Source: Streptococcus plurextorum DSM 22810
GTDB lineage: Bacteria > Bacillota > Bacilli > Lactobacillales > Streptococcaceae
NCBI RefSeq assembly: GCF_000423745.1
Contig: NZ_AUIO01000001.1
Span: 124,001 to 188,000 of the forward strand
DNA: 64,000 bases
Direction of reading: 5' to 3'
Positions 20,413-29,479 of the stretch are shown here, in pieces. A program made the position numbers and the translations under genes. A model generated the notes under the pieces. That model ran no database searches, was not told the DNA's origin, and saw only the letters and a program-made list of their open reading frames with translations. Each line of letters starts with the position of its first letter. The first letter of the stretch is position 1.

Positions 20413-20652
20413 TCACTTTTCATCAATAACAAGTCGAACTTTTTTGCCTTGAGTTGGTACCGAATAGACAATCGATCGAATCGCTGTAATCGTACGCCCT
20501 TTTTTGCCAATAATACGTCCGATATCTTGTGGATCTAAATCAAGGTGATATTCCAAAAATTCTGGAGTATCTTCAATTTTTATGGTCAATTGATCAGGCT
20601 GTGAAATCAAAGGCTTCACGATAGCGATAATCAAATTTTCAATGGTATCCAT
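20413..20652 (-). CDS. khpA: KH-domain RNA-binding protein KhpA
   Basis: The 79-aa protein consists of one KH domain with the GxxG loop [10 protein letters not shown]. KhpA (YlqC) pairs with KhpB/EloR in streptococci to bind RNA and control cell elongation. It follows rpsP by 17 bp, the conserved arrangement, and shares its promoter. Confidence 0.93.
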   Translation of the reverse strand: MDTIENLIIAIVKPLISQPDQLTIKIEDTPEFLEYHLDLDPQDIGRIIGKKGRTITAIRSIVYSVPTQGKKVRLVIDEK

Positions 20653-20669
20653 AGGCTTTTATCACTCGC

Positions 20670-20942
20670 TTATTTTGAAAATTTTTGTTCGTGGAATTTC
20701 TTCATAACTCCAGCTTTTGAAAGGATGTTACGAACTGTGTCTGAAGGTTGTGCACCTTTAGACAACCAGTCAAGAACGCGATCTTCTTTAACTGTGATTT
20801 GGTTTTCTTCAACAAGTGGGTTGTAAGTACCAACAGTTTCGATGAAACGACCATCACGTGGTGCACGTGAATCAGCTACGTTAATACGGTAGAAAGGTTT
20901 TTTCTTAGAACCCATACGAGTCAAACGGATTTTTACTGCCAT
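20670..20942 (-). CDS. rpsP: 30S ribosomal protein S16
   Basis: The 90-aa protein begins [20 protein letters not shown], the unmistakable S16 N-terminus. It binds 16S rRNA during 30S assembly. A near-consensus promoter lies upstream and khpA follows. Confidence 0.98.
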   Translation of the reverse strand: MAVKIRLTRMGSKKKPFYRINVADSRAPRDGRFIETVGTYNPLVEENQITVKEDRVLDWLSKGAQPSDTVRNILSKAGVMKKFHEQKFSK

Positions 20943-21009
20943 TTTTAAATGTCTCTTTTCTTTTTGTTATTTTATGGGTCAATAGCAGAGCTATTAACTT
21001 ACTCTAATT

Positions 21010-21037
21010 AGTATACCACAAGATTTTTTTCTGTCAA
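21010..21037 (-). promoter_or_regulatory. Strong promoter of rpsP-khpA
   Basis: On the minus strand TTGACA-like TTGACA (21037-21032), a 16-bp spacer ending in TGG, and TATACT (21015-21010). The rpsP leader is about 60 nt. Confidence 0.85.
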
Positions 21038-21184
21038 GAAAAAAACTTGACATCATTATTGATAAAATAGTTTACTTAAACAAGGCAACTCTCATCATCA
21101 TAGCGCTATCGCTACCCAATGGCTAACAACAGTTGGACCCCTTGTGGGGATTACTCCTTTTGACAGAACTTCTAAAAACACATC

Positions 21185-21204
21185 AAAACCCTCCGGAGAG
21201 GGCT
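21185..21204 (-). terminator. Intrinsic terminator of the VTT-domain gene
   Basis: On the minus strand CCCTC-TCCG-GAGGG is followed by TTTT, immediately after the stop at 21211. Confidence 0.8.
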
Positions 21205-21210
21205 TCCTGT

Positions 21211-21828
21211 TTATTGGAGTAATTGTTGAATCCATTGACCACCATAAATCCACAAATAGCCGTAGGCAAAGGTTGAGAAGGGTTTGGTCAACAGGATAAT
21301 TTTTAGAAACTTGCTATAGGACATATTAGACAAGCCAGTCACCATCACCAGAATATCTGCAGGTGAAATTGGCGAAATCATATTGAGAATAAAAAAACGT
21401 TCATAAGTTTTTGAACTCAGATGTTTTTCATATCTGATCAAATACTTCTCATCTACAAATAATAAAATAAAAGCTCGACCATACTCCTTAACCAGCCAAA
21501 AAAGAATCACTGACCCTAAACAAAGGCTGATATAATTTAACACAAATCCCCAGACAGGTCCAAATGCCATAAAACCTACTACGGTCGTTATGCCTCCGGG
21601 TATAATAGGAATAACAACTTGGACAATCTGAATGATGAAGAAAATGATACTCCCTAAAACCATGTGGCTCTTGATCAATTCCGCCAAAGCATCTGGCTCT
21701 TTAAAAATATTGAGACCACGTATCAGGTAAATGACCAGTACTACCGATACAATCATCGACAAGGTTCCAAGTATCTTTATCATACGTTGGTAGCTAGCAT
21801 ACCGCTTAGGATTGATGGATTTATTCAT
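21211..21828 (-). CDS. VTT-domain (TVP38/TMEM64, DedA-related) membrane protein
   Basis: The 205-aa protein has about five membrane helices and the VTT/SNARE-associated core: QVVIPIIPGGITTVVGFMAFGP and the C-terminal ISPADILVMVTGLS region. Related proteins (YdjZ/DedA) act in lipid scrambling or envelope homeostasis. It is monocistronic. No clear Shine-Dalgarno is next to the ATG (AAAGG is 14 nt away). Confidence 0.82.
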   Translation of the reverse strand: MNKSINPKRYASYQRMIKILGTLSMIVSVVLVIYLIRGLNIFKEPDALAELIKSHMVLGSIIFFIIQIVQVVIPIIPGGITTVVGFMAFGPVWGFVLNYISLCLGSVILFWLVKEYGRAFILLFVDEKYLIRYEKHLSSKTYERFFILNMISPISPADILVMVTGLSNMSYSKFLKIILLTKPFSTFAYGYLWIYGGQWIQQLLQ

Positions 21829-22005
21829 GGAGTAATTCGCCTTTGTGTTCTTAGTTTAGTACAAGTATATCAAAACAATGACCCCTTGTCAAATGATTAC
21901 TATAATCAGTATAACAGCTTTAAACATGCATGCCCTTACACTTTTGTAAGAAAAGCCTCGCTAAATAGCGAGGCAGAAAATCGACTATAAATCTAAGAGG
22001 GCAAA

Positions 22006-23136
22006 CTAACCAAAGAAGGCTAAAAGGGCACCAGCTGCAATGGCAGAGCCAATAACTCCCGCTACATTTGGTCCCATAGCATGCATGAGCAAGAAGTTAC
22101 TCGGATCTTCTTCTTGGCCAACTTTTTGAACAACACGGGCAGCCATTGGCACAGCTGAGACACCAGCTGCTCCAATCATAGGATTGATTTTTTTGCCAGA
22201 TAAGCGATACATCAGCTTGCCTAGAAGAACGCCTCCTGCAGTTCCAAATGCAAATGCAAGTAATCCTAGGGCGATAATTTTCAAGGTTGTTACAGACAGG
22301 AAAAGCTCTGCATTTGCCTTTGCACCAACCGTCAACCCTAAGATAATCGTCACACAATACATAAGCGTGTTTTGGAGATTCTCCATAATTTTAGGCACAA
22401 TTTTGATTTCCCGAACCAGATTTCCAAGCATCAGACAGCCTACCAAAGTAGTGGCACTAGGAACCATGAGGCTGACAAAAATCGTCACAACAATAGGAAA
22501 AATAATCTTTTCAGTCTGTGAAACAGGCCGTGCCTGTACCATCTTGGTTTTTCGCTCTTCTTCTGTAGTTAGGGCCCGAATAATTGGCGGCTGAATAATC
22601 GGCACAAGCGCCATGTAAGAATAAGCCGCTAGCGCAATAGTAGCCAATAGATCTGGCGCTAAACGTGTTGTCACATAAATTGCCGTCGGGCCATCTGCAC
22701 CACCAATGATTCCTACAGAAGCAGCTTCCTGAGGTGTCATCCCAAAAAGAATGGCCAAGAAGAAAGCAACAAAAATACCAAGTTGCGCTGCCCCTCCTAA
22801 TAAAATCGTTTTGGGATTAGCAATCAATGGCCCAAAATCCGTTGAGGCACCTAAACATAAGAAAATCAAAGGTGGGTAGATTCCTAAATTGGTTCCTTGA
22901 TACAGATAATAAAGAAGACCTCCTGGATTACCATCTTGTGGAGCAACCATCAACCCTCCTAGAGGTAGATTGACTAACAGAATACCAAAAGCAATCGGCA
23001 CCATTAGATAAGGCTCATATTCTTTTTTGATTCCCAAATAGAGGAAAACCAAGGCCAAAGCAATCATCACGAGATGTTGCCAGCTCAAATTGGCAAATCC
23101 TGAAGTCTCAATCATTTGATTGATAACATCTAACAT
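22006..23136 (-). CDS. oadB: Oxaloacetate decarboxylase Na+ pump, beta subunit
   Basis: The 376-aa membrane protein decarboxylates carboxybiotin while exporting Na+. Family motifs include GIIGGADGPTAIYVT (conserved Asp in the ion path) and AAGVSAVPMAARV near the C-terminus; about nine helices. ATG 23136 follows AGGAGG; a GTG at 23142 overlaps it. Last gene of the oadA-oadG-biotin carrier-oadB operon. Confidence 0.94.
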   Translation of the reverse strand: MLDVINQMIETSGFANLSWQHLVMIALALVFLYLGIKKEYEPYLMVPIAFGILLVNLPLGGLMVAPQDGNPGGLLYYLYQGTNLGIYPPLIFLCLGASTDFGPLIANPKTILLGGAAQLGIFVAFFLAILFGMTPQEAASVGIIGGADGPTAIYVTTRLAPDLLATIALAAYSYMALVPIIQPPIIRALTTEEERKTKMVQARPVSQTEKIIFPIVVTIFVSLMVPSATTLVGCLMLGNLVREIKIVPKIMENLQNTLMYCVTIILGLTVGAKANAELFLSVTTLKIIALGLLAFAFGTAGGVLLGKLMYRLSGKKINPMIGAAGVSAVPMAARVVQKVGQEEDPSNFLLMHAMGPNVAGVIGSAIAAGALLAFFG

Positions 23137-23145
23137 AAGCACCTC

Positions 23146-23490
23146 CTAAAAGGCCATTAAGGCTTGATCAGACTCAACTGCTTGATTTGCTGTCACAAAG
23201 ACTTGAGAAACTGTACCATCTGCTGGAGCTAGGATTTCATTTTCCATTTTCATGGCTTCAAGAATGGCAACGACTTGCCCTTTGGTCACAGTTTGCCCTG
23301 CTTGAACCTTAACCGATAGTATGGTACCTGCCATTGGGGCTTTTAGTAAATCTCCTGTTGGGACTTGAGCAGCTTTAGGCTCTTCTTTCGGACTAGGATT
23401 TTGACTTGTCGTCACCACCGTCTCACCTTCTGCTAGTTCGCGCAAGGTTACTTCGTAGACTTGGCCATTTACTGTTACTTCGTATTTCAT
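23146..23490 (-). CDS. Biotin carrier subunit of oxaloacetate decarboxylase
   Basis: A 114-aa protein with an Ala/Pro-rich linker (NPSPKEEPKAAQVP) and a C-terminal biotinyl domain carrying EAMKMENEI; the Lys is the biotinylation site. In many species this domain is fused to the alpha subunit; here it is separate, as in lactic-acid-bacterial OadD. ATG 23490 is preceded by GAAAGGA. Confidence 0.9.
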   Translation of the reverse strand: MKYEVTVNGQVYEVTLRELAEGETVVTTSQNPSPKEEPKAAQVPTGDLLKAPMAGTILSVKVQAGQTVTKGQVVAILEAMKMENEILAPADGTVSQVFVTANQAVESDQALMAF

Positions 23491-23508
23491 GAAACATTCC
23501 TTTCTCAT

Positions 23509-23814
23509 TTATCGTTTGACTACCTGTATGACTTCAAAACGTTTGCCACTTTCTTTTTGAGCGGCATGGGCCAATGCTGTTAAAACAGCCACTTTGGCTA
23601 GCTCGTCTTTTTCTACTAAGGCTAAGCCTACTGGCTGAGGAGCTATAGCCGTCTCTTGCCCTGAGGCTAAGTCTTTGACAGGGGGAGTGGGCTTTCTTTG
23701 TCCGATGATTTTTCCAGTCAATTCCATTAGGAGCATGATTCCAGTTAGGCAGACAAAAACCACACCCATGGACACTATAGTTACTTGTAAAACATCTAGT
23801 AATGAATAGGTCAT
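23509..23814 (-). CDS. oadG: Oxaloacetate decarboxylase gamma subunit
   Basis: The 101-aa protein has one N-terminal membrane helix (VTIVSMGVVFVCLTGIMLLM) followed by a basic, Pro-rich soluble tail, as in OadG, which holds the alpha and beta subunits together. GGAGG precedes the ATG. It begins 10 bp after oadA. Confidence 0.85.
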   Translation of the reverse strand: MTYSLLDVLQVTIVSMGVVFVCLTGIMLLMELTGKIIGQRKPTPPVKDLASGQETAIAPQPVGLALVEKDELAKVAVLTALAHAAQKESGKRFEVIQVVKR

Positions 23815-23824
23815 TTCTACCTCC

Positions 23825-25204
23825 TTAACTCATATAAGCTGTGACCTTGATGAGGTCATCTTTAGGAAGATACTTTTTAGCCAAAAACTCTTTTGCTACA
23901 TTTGGGAAAAGGGCGTAGGAAATGATATCTTCATCAGACTTAGCTAGGTTCCCAAGTTCCTGCCTTAGTTTGTCCAATTCTGGTTCCAGACGGTCAGCTG
24001 GACGGCCTGTATAAACTTCTGTGTCCCCAATGATAGACTGGGTAAAGCTAGGGTCAATAGCAACTGGAGGTTTTCCGTATTCGCCCGCAAGATATTGTTT
24101 GACTTCTTTTGACACCATTTTGTAGCGCTCGCCAAGAATAATATTCATAGCTGCTTGAGTTCCTACAATTTGACTCATAGGGGTTACTAATGGTGGATAT
24201 CCCATATCTTGACGAACTTTTGGCACTTCTGCCAATACCAAATCCAGTTTACTTTCTGCTCCAGCCTGTTTCAGCTGTGATAGCATATTGGACAACATAC
24301 CGCCAGGCACCTTATAAATTAAAGTACGAGGATCCGCAAACAAAAGAGTAGAGCTTAGAGTACCATCATCAAGGTATTGTTGACGCACAGAACGCATGTA
24401 ACTAGCAACTTCTTCCATCACTTTTTCATCAAGGTTAATGTCATAACCCTCATCTTTAAGCGCCAGGTACATAGATTCCGTTGCCGGCTGAGAAGTTCCT
24501 CCTGAAAATGGGGATAGGGCTGTGTCAATCCTATCAACACCAGCTTCAACCGCGGCATGATAGGTCATTTCAGAAATGCCACTTGTCGCATGCGTATGCA
24601 GAATAATCGGCAAATCTGTCACTGACTTCATTCCCAAAATAAGATTTTTAGCATCTTTTGGCGTTAGAACACCCGCCATATCTTTAACACAGATAGAATC
24701 TGCTCCTAGCTCTGCCATTTGCTTGGTCAAATCAATATAGTAATCAAGGGTATGAACAGGGCTTGTCGTATAGGAAATACAAAGCTGCGCTTCTTTTCCT
24801 GTTTTCTTGACAGCATTTAGAGCACGTTGAAGATTTCTGAGATCGTTTAGGGCATCGAAAATCCGAAACACATCGATACCATTTTCAGCAGATAAGTCAA
24901 CAAACTTATCCACCACATCATCTGAATAATGACGATAGCCCAGTAAATTTTGTCCTCTGAGAAGCATTTGGAGTTTGGTGTTTGGCAGATGCTTTTTCAA
25001 GAGTCGAAGCCTTTCCCAAGGGTCTTCGTTAAGAAAGCGCAGACAGGCATCAAATGTCGCCCCACCCCAACACTCCAGAGAATAATAACCAACACTATCT
25101 AATAACGGTAAGACAGGTAACATATCCTCTATGGTTAAGCGCGTTGCCATCAAACTCTGATGGGCATCACGTAACAAGGTTTCTGTGATTGCAACTTTTT
25201 GCAT
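23825..25204 (-). CDS. oadA: Oxaloacetate decarboxylase alpha subunit (carboxyltransferase)
   Basis: The 459-aa protein has the HMGL-like TIM barrel with ETLLRDAHQSLMATR (metal/substrate site), HTHATSGISEMTYH metal ligands, and the conserved carboxylase (PYC_OADA) domain. It transfers CO2 from oxaloacetate to biotin, yielding pyruvate. It lacks the C-terminal biotin domain of longer OadA; that is encoded by the separate 114-aa gene. No citrate lyase or citrate transporter gene is within the window. Confidence 0.94.
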   Translation of the reverse strand: MQKVAITETLLRDAHQSLMATRLTIEDMLPVLPLLDSVGYYSLECWGGATFDACLRFLNEDPWERLRLLKKHLPNTKLQMLLRGQNLLGYRHYSDDVVDKFVDLSAENGIDVFRIFDALNDLRNLQRALNAVKKTGKEAQLCISYTTSPVHTLDYYIDLTKQMAELGADSICVKDMAGVLTPKDAKNLILGMKSVTDLPIILHTHATSGISEMTYHAAVEAGVDRIDTALSPFSGGTSQPATESMYLALKDEGYDINLDEKVMEEVASYMRSVRQQYLDDGTLSSTLLFADPRTLIYKVPGGMLSNMLSQLKQAGAESKLDLVLAEVPKVRQDMGYPPLVTPMSQIVGTQAAMNIILGERYKMVSKEVKQYLAGEYGKPPVAIDPSFTQSIIGDTEVYTGRPADRLEPELDKLRQELGNLAKSDEDIISYALFPNVAKEFLAKKYLPKDDLIKVTAYMS

Positions 25205-25251
25205 AGAAACTCCTTTCTATTTTGTGATTTTTTGCATAATATTATAATCAT

Positions 25252-25260
25252 ATTATAACA
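25252..25260 (-). promoter_or_regulatory. Extended -10 of oad operon promoter
   Basis: On the minus strand TGTTATAAT (TATAAT 25257-25252), with no good -35 at 17 bp. The oadA start is about 48 nt downstream with GAAAGGAG. Confidence 0.5.
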
Positions 25261-25390
25261 TAAAAATCATAAACGGTTCATGCAATTTTTTGAAGAAAAA
25301 ACAAAAATATCCCTAAAATCTGTCCGTTCTTCTTGATAGGAAATATCTCCTCAAACATGCTGCTTTGCTAGCGAGCACCCAGACATCACA

Positions 25391-25421
25391 AAAGACCTGA
25401 AATGGCCTCTTTCAGATCTTT
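25391..25421 (-). terminator. Terminator-like hairpin downstream of the DUF1304 gene
   Basis: AAAGATCTGAAA and TTTCAGGTCTTT (minus strand) form a 12-bp stem with a 7-nt loop and a short T-tract. It lies 117 bp past the DUF1304 stop. Confidence 0.6.
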
Positions 25422-25537
25422 GGATAATATGAATCAAATAATCACTTCTTAATCAGTAAGCAAACTGATCTTCTGAAACGATTCACCGTAGCTTTTTTAC
25501 AAGGTTGACCTTCAGGCTAGCTCATAGCTCTTCCTTC

Positions 25538-25894
25538 TTAAAACAAGAGTGAAATTAACGTCAATATAGCCAAACCACCTTGTTTAAAAAGAATGCCTTT
25601 GTCGCTTGTAATAGCACCATATGCAGCGACCAAGATGATATAGCCCATAAGTATGGCTAGCCAAGTTTGACTTGGAGCAACAAAAAGAGCAATCAAGATT
25701 AAAACAGCTAGCAAAGCATTATAAACCCCTTGATTTTTAAAAAGGGTATTCACCGAGTGGCGAGATAACTCTTCTTGATCCATTTTAAAGACACGAGCAG
25801 TCGATGCAGACGTCGTAGCCAGGGTCTCAAGGTAAAAAATATAGAAAAATTCAAAAGCAACAAGTGTTGCTAAAATCATCGTCACAATTGACAT
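25538..25894 (-). CDS. DUF1304 membrane protein
   Basis: A 118-aa protein with four membrane helices and the DUF1304 pattern (ALVAFEFFYIFYLET, FKNQGVYNALLAV, AAYGAITSDKGILFKQG). Function is unknown. GGAGG is 5 nt from ATG 25894 (ATG 25897 is too close). It is divergent from an OhrR-like MarR gene with a palindromic operator between them, so it is likely that regulator's target. Confidence 0.82.
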   Translation of the reverse strand: MSIVTMILATLVAFEFFYIFYLETLATTSASTARVFKMDQEELSRHSVNTLFKNQGVYNALLAVLILIALFVAPSQTWLAILMGYIILVAAYGAITSDKGILFKQGGLAILTLISLLF

Positions 25895-25937
25895 CATAGC
25901 CTCCGATAGTATTTAAAGATGTCGCGTTCGAAATATA

Positions 25938-25951
25938 AATCGCGCGCGATT
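25938..25951. promoter_or_regulatory. Palindrome in the divergent DUF1304/MarR promoter region
   Basis: AATCGCGCGCGATT is a perfect 14-bp palindrome in an otherwise AT-rich stretch, the expected form of a MarR-family dimer site. A TATAAT-like sequence follows at about 25960-25968 for the MarR gene. Confidence 0.65.
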
Positions 25952-26044
25952 GTTTTATATTTTATAATGATTTCTAAAATTTGTCAAGATAAGTGTTTTT
26001 TGCTATCATATTTCTATCGCCAACGATTGAAAAGGAAAACCACT

Positions 26045-26485
26045 ATGTCTGAATACGATTTTTCAAAACAACTCTGCCACTCATTCTATCAGGTCAACAA
26101 ACTCTTCCATCAATTTTATCTCAAAACCCTAAAACCATTTGATTTAACTTATACCCAGTACCTGGTTCTCTTTCTTCTTTGGGAAAAATCGCCCCTTAGC
26201 CTTAAAGAGTTGGGGGAAAAACTAGACCTGGCAAGCAATACCCTCACACCACTCCTCAAGCGCTTAGAAGAAAAAGGGTATGTGCAGCGGTTTGTTCCAA
26301 AACAAGACCAACGCCAGTTAGTGATCCATTTAACGGACAATGGCAAACAACTACAAGCCCGTTTAGAAGAAAGTCTAACCGTGTCATTTCAGCAGCTAAA
26401 CGGCATCAATAAGGAAACTTATGGGCGCTACATTGAGCAAAACCAGAAACTGATTGACAGCTTACAAGATTTTCTTAAGGCATGA
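26045..26485 (+). CDS. MarR-family regulator, OhrR-like
   Basis: The 146-aa winged-helix regulator has KQLCHSFYQVNKL with Cys11, placed like the peroxide-sensing Cys of OhrR (QLCFALY), plus LTYTQYLVLFLLWE and the wing KQDQRQLVIHLT. It probably represses itself and the divergent DUF1304 gene and is released by organic peroxides; that is inference. ATG 26045 follows AAAAGGAAAA; an upstream in-frame ATG lacks a ribosome site. Confidence 0.87.
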   Translation: MSEYDFSKQLCHSFYQVNKLFHQFYLKTLKPFDLTYTQYLVLFLLWEKSPLSLKELGEKLDLASNTLTPLLKRLEEKGYVQRFVPKQDQRQLVIHLTDNGKQLQARLEESLTVSFQQLNGINKETYGRYIEQNQKLIDSLQDFLKA

Positions 26486-26516
26486 CTAAAGCCCCATCTA
26501 TTGATAGGGCTTTTTT
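26486..26516. terminator. Bidirectional terminator between marR-like gene and pyrR
   Basis: AAAGCCC-C-ATC and GAT-A-GGGCTTT form the stem, with TTTTTT to 26516. It closes both convergent units. Confidence 0.88.
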
Positions 26517-26527
26517 AGATCACATGC

Positions 26528-27049
26528 TTAGATAGCTTCAACCAAAATCACACGATCCTGACCATCTACTTCTTGAACTTCAACGATAACCTCTTCCTGT
26601 GAACTTGTCGGTATATTTTTTCCAACATAATCAGCACGAATCGGTAGTTCTCTATGTCCCCGATCTACTAAAACTGCCAAGCCAACACGACTTGGACGTC
26701 CAATAGAGACTAGATTATCAATGGCAGCACGAATGGTTCGTCCTGTATAAAGCACATCATCGACAAGAATAACATCCTTATCCGTAACCGAAACCGGAGC
26801 ATTAGTGGTATCTTCTTCCACTTTCATATCATCACGAAAAGGCTTGGTATCTAATTCAATCACAGGAATATCTAGGTTCTCCAATTGGGCAAGACGATCC
26901 TTAATCCGTTGCGCTAGAAAGACACCTCGTGTCTTAATACCGGCTAGAACAAGATTATCTAAGCCTTTATGACGTTCAATGATTTCATAAGTAATCCGAG
27001 TCAGTGCCCGTTTCATGGTCATTGCATCAATGATTTCTTTTGTTCTCAC
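26528..27049 (-). CDS. pyrR: PyrR bifunctional pyrimidine regulator / uracil phosphoribosyltransferase
   Basis: The 173-aa protein has the PRPP-binding loop [13 protein letters not shown] and the PyrR-typical TLTR-like N-terminus ([13 protein letters not shown]). It binds pyr leader RNA to promote attenuation. The upstream gap to rluD is only 44 bp, with no pyr attenuator, and pyr biosynthesis genes are not adjacent, so here it is the last gene of the cpsY-lspA-rluD unit. Confidence 0.96.
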   Translation of the reverse strand: MRTKEIIDAMTMKRALTRITYEIIERHKGLDNLVLAGIKTRGVFLAQRIKDRLAQLENLDIPVIELDTKPFRDDMKVEEDTTNAPVSVTDKDVILVDDVLYTGRTIRAAIDNLVSIGRPSRVGLAVLVDRGHRELPIRADYVGKNIPTSSQEEVIVEVQEVDGQDRVILVEAI

Positions 27050-27093
27050 AATAATACCTCCTCCGTAAACTTACATACCTTCTATCAGTAACA

Positions 27094-27999
27094 TTAACGA
27101 TTTTTTGCCGCCTCTTGGCGCAACTGATTTAAGGTTTCTTGGAAAATAGCTGGCGCTTCTGCGGTAAAAGTGACTAATTCTCCAGTTCTTGGATGGGTAA
27201 ATCCTAAGGTCTGAGCATGGAGAAACTGTCCCTTCCCGTTCAAAGTCTTCCGGGGTCCATAAGCCTCATCACCTGCAACAGGGTGGCCGATGTAAGCCAT
27301 GTGCACACGGATCTGATGCGTACGCCCTGTTTCTAAAGTTAATTCAACCAAGGTATAGTTGCCAAAACGCTCTAAGACTTGAAAACGCGTCAAGGCAGGT
27401 TTTCCCTTAGCAGTGACCGCTTGCTTTTTGCGGTCTTTCTCCGATCGTCCGATAGGTGCCTCAATAACACCACGGTCATTTGGTAAATTGCCATGAACAA
27501 TTGCTACATATTTGCGTAATGATTTCTGTTCTTTTAACTCCGTAGCTAGGGCATTGTGAGCCTTATCATGTTTAGCAATCATCAAAAGCCCTGAGGTGTC
27601 TTTATCAATTCGGTGCACAATTCCTGGTCGAATCACTCCATTGATAGAAGAGAGGTCTTTAATATGATACATCAGCGCATTGACTAAGGTACCAGAAGCA
27701 TGTCCAGCTGAAGGATGCACCACCATGCCCTGTGGTTTGTTGACAACTGCAACATCTTCATCCTCATAGACAATCTCAAGGGGAATAGCCTCTGCCACAT
27801 AATCAAGCACTTCGTCTTCTGGTAGCTGATAAGAGATGACATCTCCTTCTTTAACAGCATATTTTGCTTTGACAGCTTGGCCATTGACCAAAACATGACC
27901 AGCCTTTATCCCTTCATTGGCTTGAGCGCGGGATAATTCTGTTAAATCAGCCAAAGCCTTATCCAGCCTTGCACCAGCGATTGTTACAATTACTTCCAT
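27094..27999 (-). CDS. rluD: Ribosomal large-subunit pseudouridine synthase RluD family
   Basis: The 301-aa enzyme has an N-terminal S4 RNA-binding domain ([16 protein letters not shown]) and the RsuA/RluD catalytic motif [15 protein letters not shown] with the active-site Asp. It modifies uridines in 23S rRNA. ATG 27999 after GAGGAAAT is preferred; it overlaps the lspA end by 10 nt. Confidence 0.93.
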   Translation of the reverse strand: MEVIVTIAGARLDKALADLTELSRAQANEGIKAGHVLVNGQAVKAKYAVKEGDVISYQLPEDEVLDYVAEAIPLEIVYEDEDVAVVNKPQGMVVHPSAGHASGTLVNALMYHIKDLSSINGVIRPGIVHRIDKDTSGLLMIAKHDKAHNALATELKEQKSLRKYVAIVHGNLPNDRGVIEAPIGRSEKDRKKQAVTAKGKPALTRFQVLERFGNYTLVELTLETGRTHQIRVHMAYIGHPVAGDEAYGPRKTLNGKGQFLHAQTLGFTHPRTGELVTFTAEAPAIFQETLNQLRQEAAKNR

Positions 28000-28448
28000 A
28001 TTTCCTCTTCTTTCCATAGAACCAAGGCAAGCACAGCCACTCCAACTGTCAAGTAAGCATCCGCCACATTAAAAATAGCAAAGTCCATAAAATCCAAATG
28101 AACCATATCTACAACATAACCTAAACGTAAGCGATCAATAAAGTTACCAAGACCGCCAGCAATCACTAGAACTAGTCCCGCTAAAAACCAGCCATTGCCA
28201 CTCAGATGTTTGATCAGATAGAAAATCGCTACGCCTATAACCAGAATGGTTATCAGCGTAAACAGCCACTGTTGGTTTTGCAACATCGAAAAAGCCGCAC
28301 CATAATTTCTCAAGTAAGTTAAACTAAAAATCGGTGGGAAAAACGACCTCACTTCCCCCTGAGGAATGTTTGTCACAATCCAAAACTTGGTCCACTGATC
28401 CAGACCAATCATTCCTAGAATCACACTAGGGATTACTATTTTTCTCAT
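27990..28448 (-). CDS. lspA: Lipoprotein signal peptidase II
   Basis: The 152-aa membrane protein has four helices and the aspartyl protease motifs [17 protein letters not shown] and [11 protein letters not shown]. It removes signal peptides from prolipoproteins. Its ATG overlaps the cpsY stop by 4 nt, so it is coupled to the regulator. Confidence 0.97.
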   Translation of the reverse strand: MRKIVIPSVILGMIGLDQWTKFWIVTNIPQGEVRSFFPPIFSLTYLRNYGAAFSMLQNQQWLFTLITILVIGVAIFYLIKHLSGNGWFLAGLVLVIAGGLGNFIDRLRLGYVVDMVHLDFMDFAIFNVADAYLTVGVAVLALVLWKEEEIWK

Positions 28449-29362
28449 AGCTCCTCATTTTCTAATTGCTCAAAATAGGCTTCCATAACAGCCACAAATT
28501 TCTTAGCACAAGGTGATAACTCCATCTCTGCACGTTTGACGTAAATCATCTGATTGTCTTTGGCACCTTCTAAAGGAATAACCGTGATGCCATTGACACT
28601 CTCACTATCCAAAAAACCAGATCCTGTCGCATAAGCATCTGTACGCTCTAAAATCCCATTCAAAGTCGCACGATCGGTCACCTTGAAAACCTTTGTTGCA
28701 TCACTTCTATCAACCAAATTTTCCGAATAGTAGAGGTATTCATCTTTTTCTTGTGTGAAAAGAACTGAAGGCAGACCTGCCAAATCTTCCATGGTCAAAG
28801 ATGTTTTTTGAGCCAAAGGATGCCCCTTCCTCAGGTAAATATGAGTCTGGAAGGTACTAAGAATCTCATATTCCAACCCCTGCTTGGCCATTTTCCGTAA
28901 AATACCATCGCGGTTTTGCTCACTCAGGTAAATGATTCCTAACTCACTATGCCCATCTACCACCTCATCCAAAATCTGCACCGTCGTCGATTCAAAAATT
29001 CGAAATTCAGCATGTTCAGGATAAGCTTCTGAAAATGTTGTCATCAAAGGAGGTAAAAAATCATAGTGCTGACTAGCAATGGAAAACTCCTGCTTACCAG
29101 GTCTACTGGCTAGACTGTATTGATTTTCAAAGGTATCAAAATGCGCCACCAGACGTTGGGCTTTTTCAAAAAAAAGTGTCCCTCTACGCGTCAAAACGGC
29201 TCCAGAAGTAGTCCGCTTAAAAATCTTGAAACCAAGTTCCTCTTCCAAGTCTTTAACGGCTACCGATAAACTGGGTTGACTAACATAAAGGGTCGTTGCC
29301 GCTTCACGAAAAGTACCCGTGCTAGCAATGGCTACCACATAACGTAATTGTTGAATATTCAT
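28445..29362 (-). CDS. cpsY: LysR-family regulator (CpsY/MtaR type)
   Basis: The 305-aa protein has an N-terminal LysR HTH ([20 protein letters not shown]...YVSQPSLS) and a substrate-binding effector domain. Similarity and the fixed position before lspA-rluD identify the streptococcal CpsY/MtaR group, which controls methionine transport and cell-wall traits. The ATG has no proper Shine-Dalgarno; a TATAAT box ends 6 nt before it, so the message is predicted leaderless. Confidence 0.88.
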   Translation of the reverse strand: MNIQQLRYVVAIASTGTFREAATTLYVSQPSLSVAVKDLEEELGFKIFKRTTSGAVLTRRGTLFFEKAQRLVAHFDTFENQYSLASRPGKQEFSIASQHYDFLPPLMTTFSEAYPEHAEFRIFESTTVQILDEVVDGHSELGIIYLSEQNRDGILRKMAKQGLEYEILSTFQTHIYLRKGHPLAQKTSLTMEDLAGLPSVLFTQEKDEYLYYSENLVDRSDATKVFKVTDRATLNGILERTDAYATGSGFLDSESVNGITVIPLEGAKDNQMIYVKRAEMELSPCAKKFVAVMEAYFEQLENEEL

Positions 29363-29368
29363 GAGCCT

Positions 29369-29377
29369 ATTATACCA
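29369..29377 (-). promoter_or_regulatory. Extended -10 promoter of cpsY operon, predicted leaderless
   Basis: On the minus strand TGGTATAAT-AGGCTC-ATG. The -35 region is weak. Transcription would begin at the start codon. Confidence 0.6.
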
Positions 29378-29479
29378 AAAATCAGAGAAAAAAGCCTAGC
29401 TGTAAGAAAAGCCTAGACAGTATTTACCTCAAATAAGTGATTGTCGATTGTATCACAGAGCCTCGTTTTCATAAGCTGA

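Larger units (their letters stand above)
25205..25537. other. Intergenic region upstream of the oad operon
   Basis: 333 bp. The oad-proximal part is AT-rich with overlapping TATAAT-like boxes; the distal part holds a terminator-like hairpin at 25391-25421. About 25290-25390 and 25425-25537 show no gene or recognised element. Confidence 0.6.

Noticed and set aside
25262..25280. CcpA cre-like site before oadA (TGAACCGTTTATGA)
   Set aside because: The central CG is shifted relative to the TGNAANCGNTNNCA consensus and key positions do not match.
25283..25297. CodY-box-like AATTTTTTGAAGAAA upstream of oadA
   Set aside because: Four mismatches to AATTTTCWGAAAATT; not better than chance in AT-rich DNA.
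27050..27093. Possible PyrR attenuator before pyrR
   Set aside because: Only 44 bp separate rluD and pyrR and no terminator/antiterminator or PyrR-binding loop is present.
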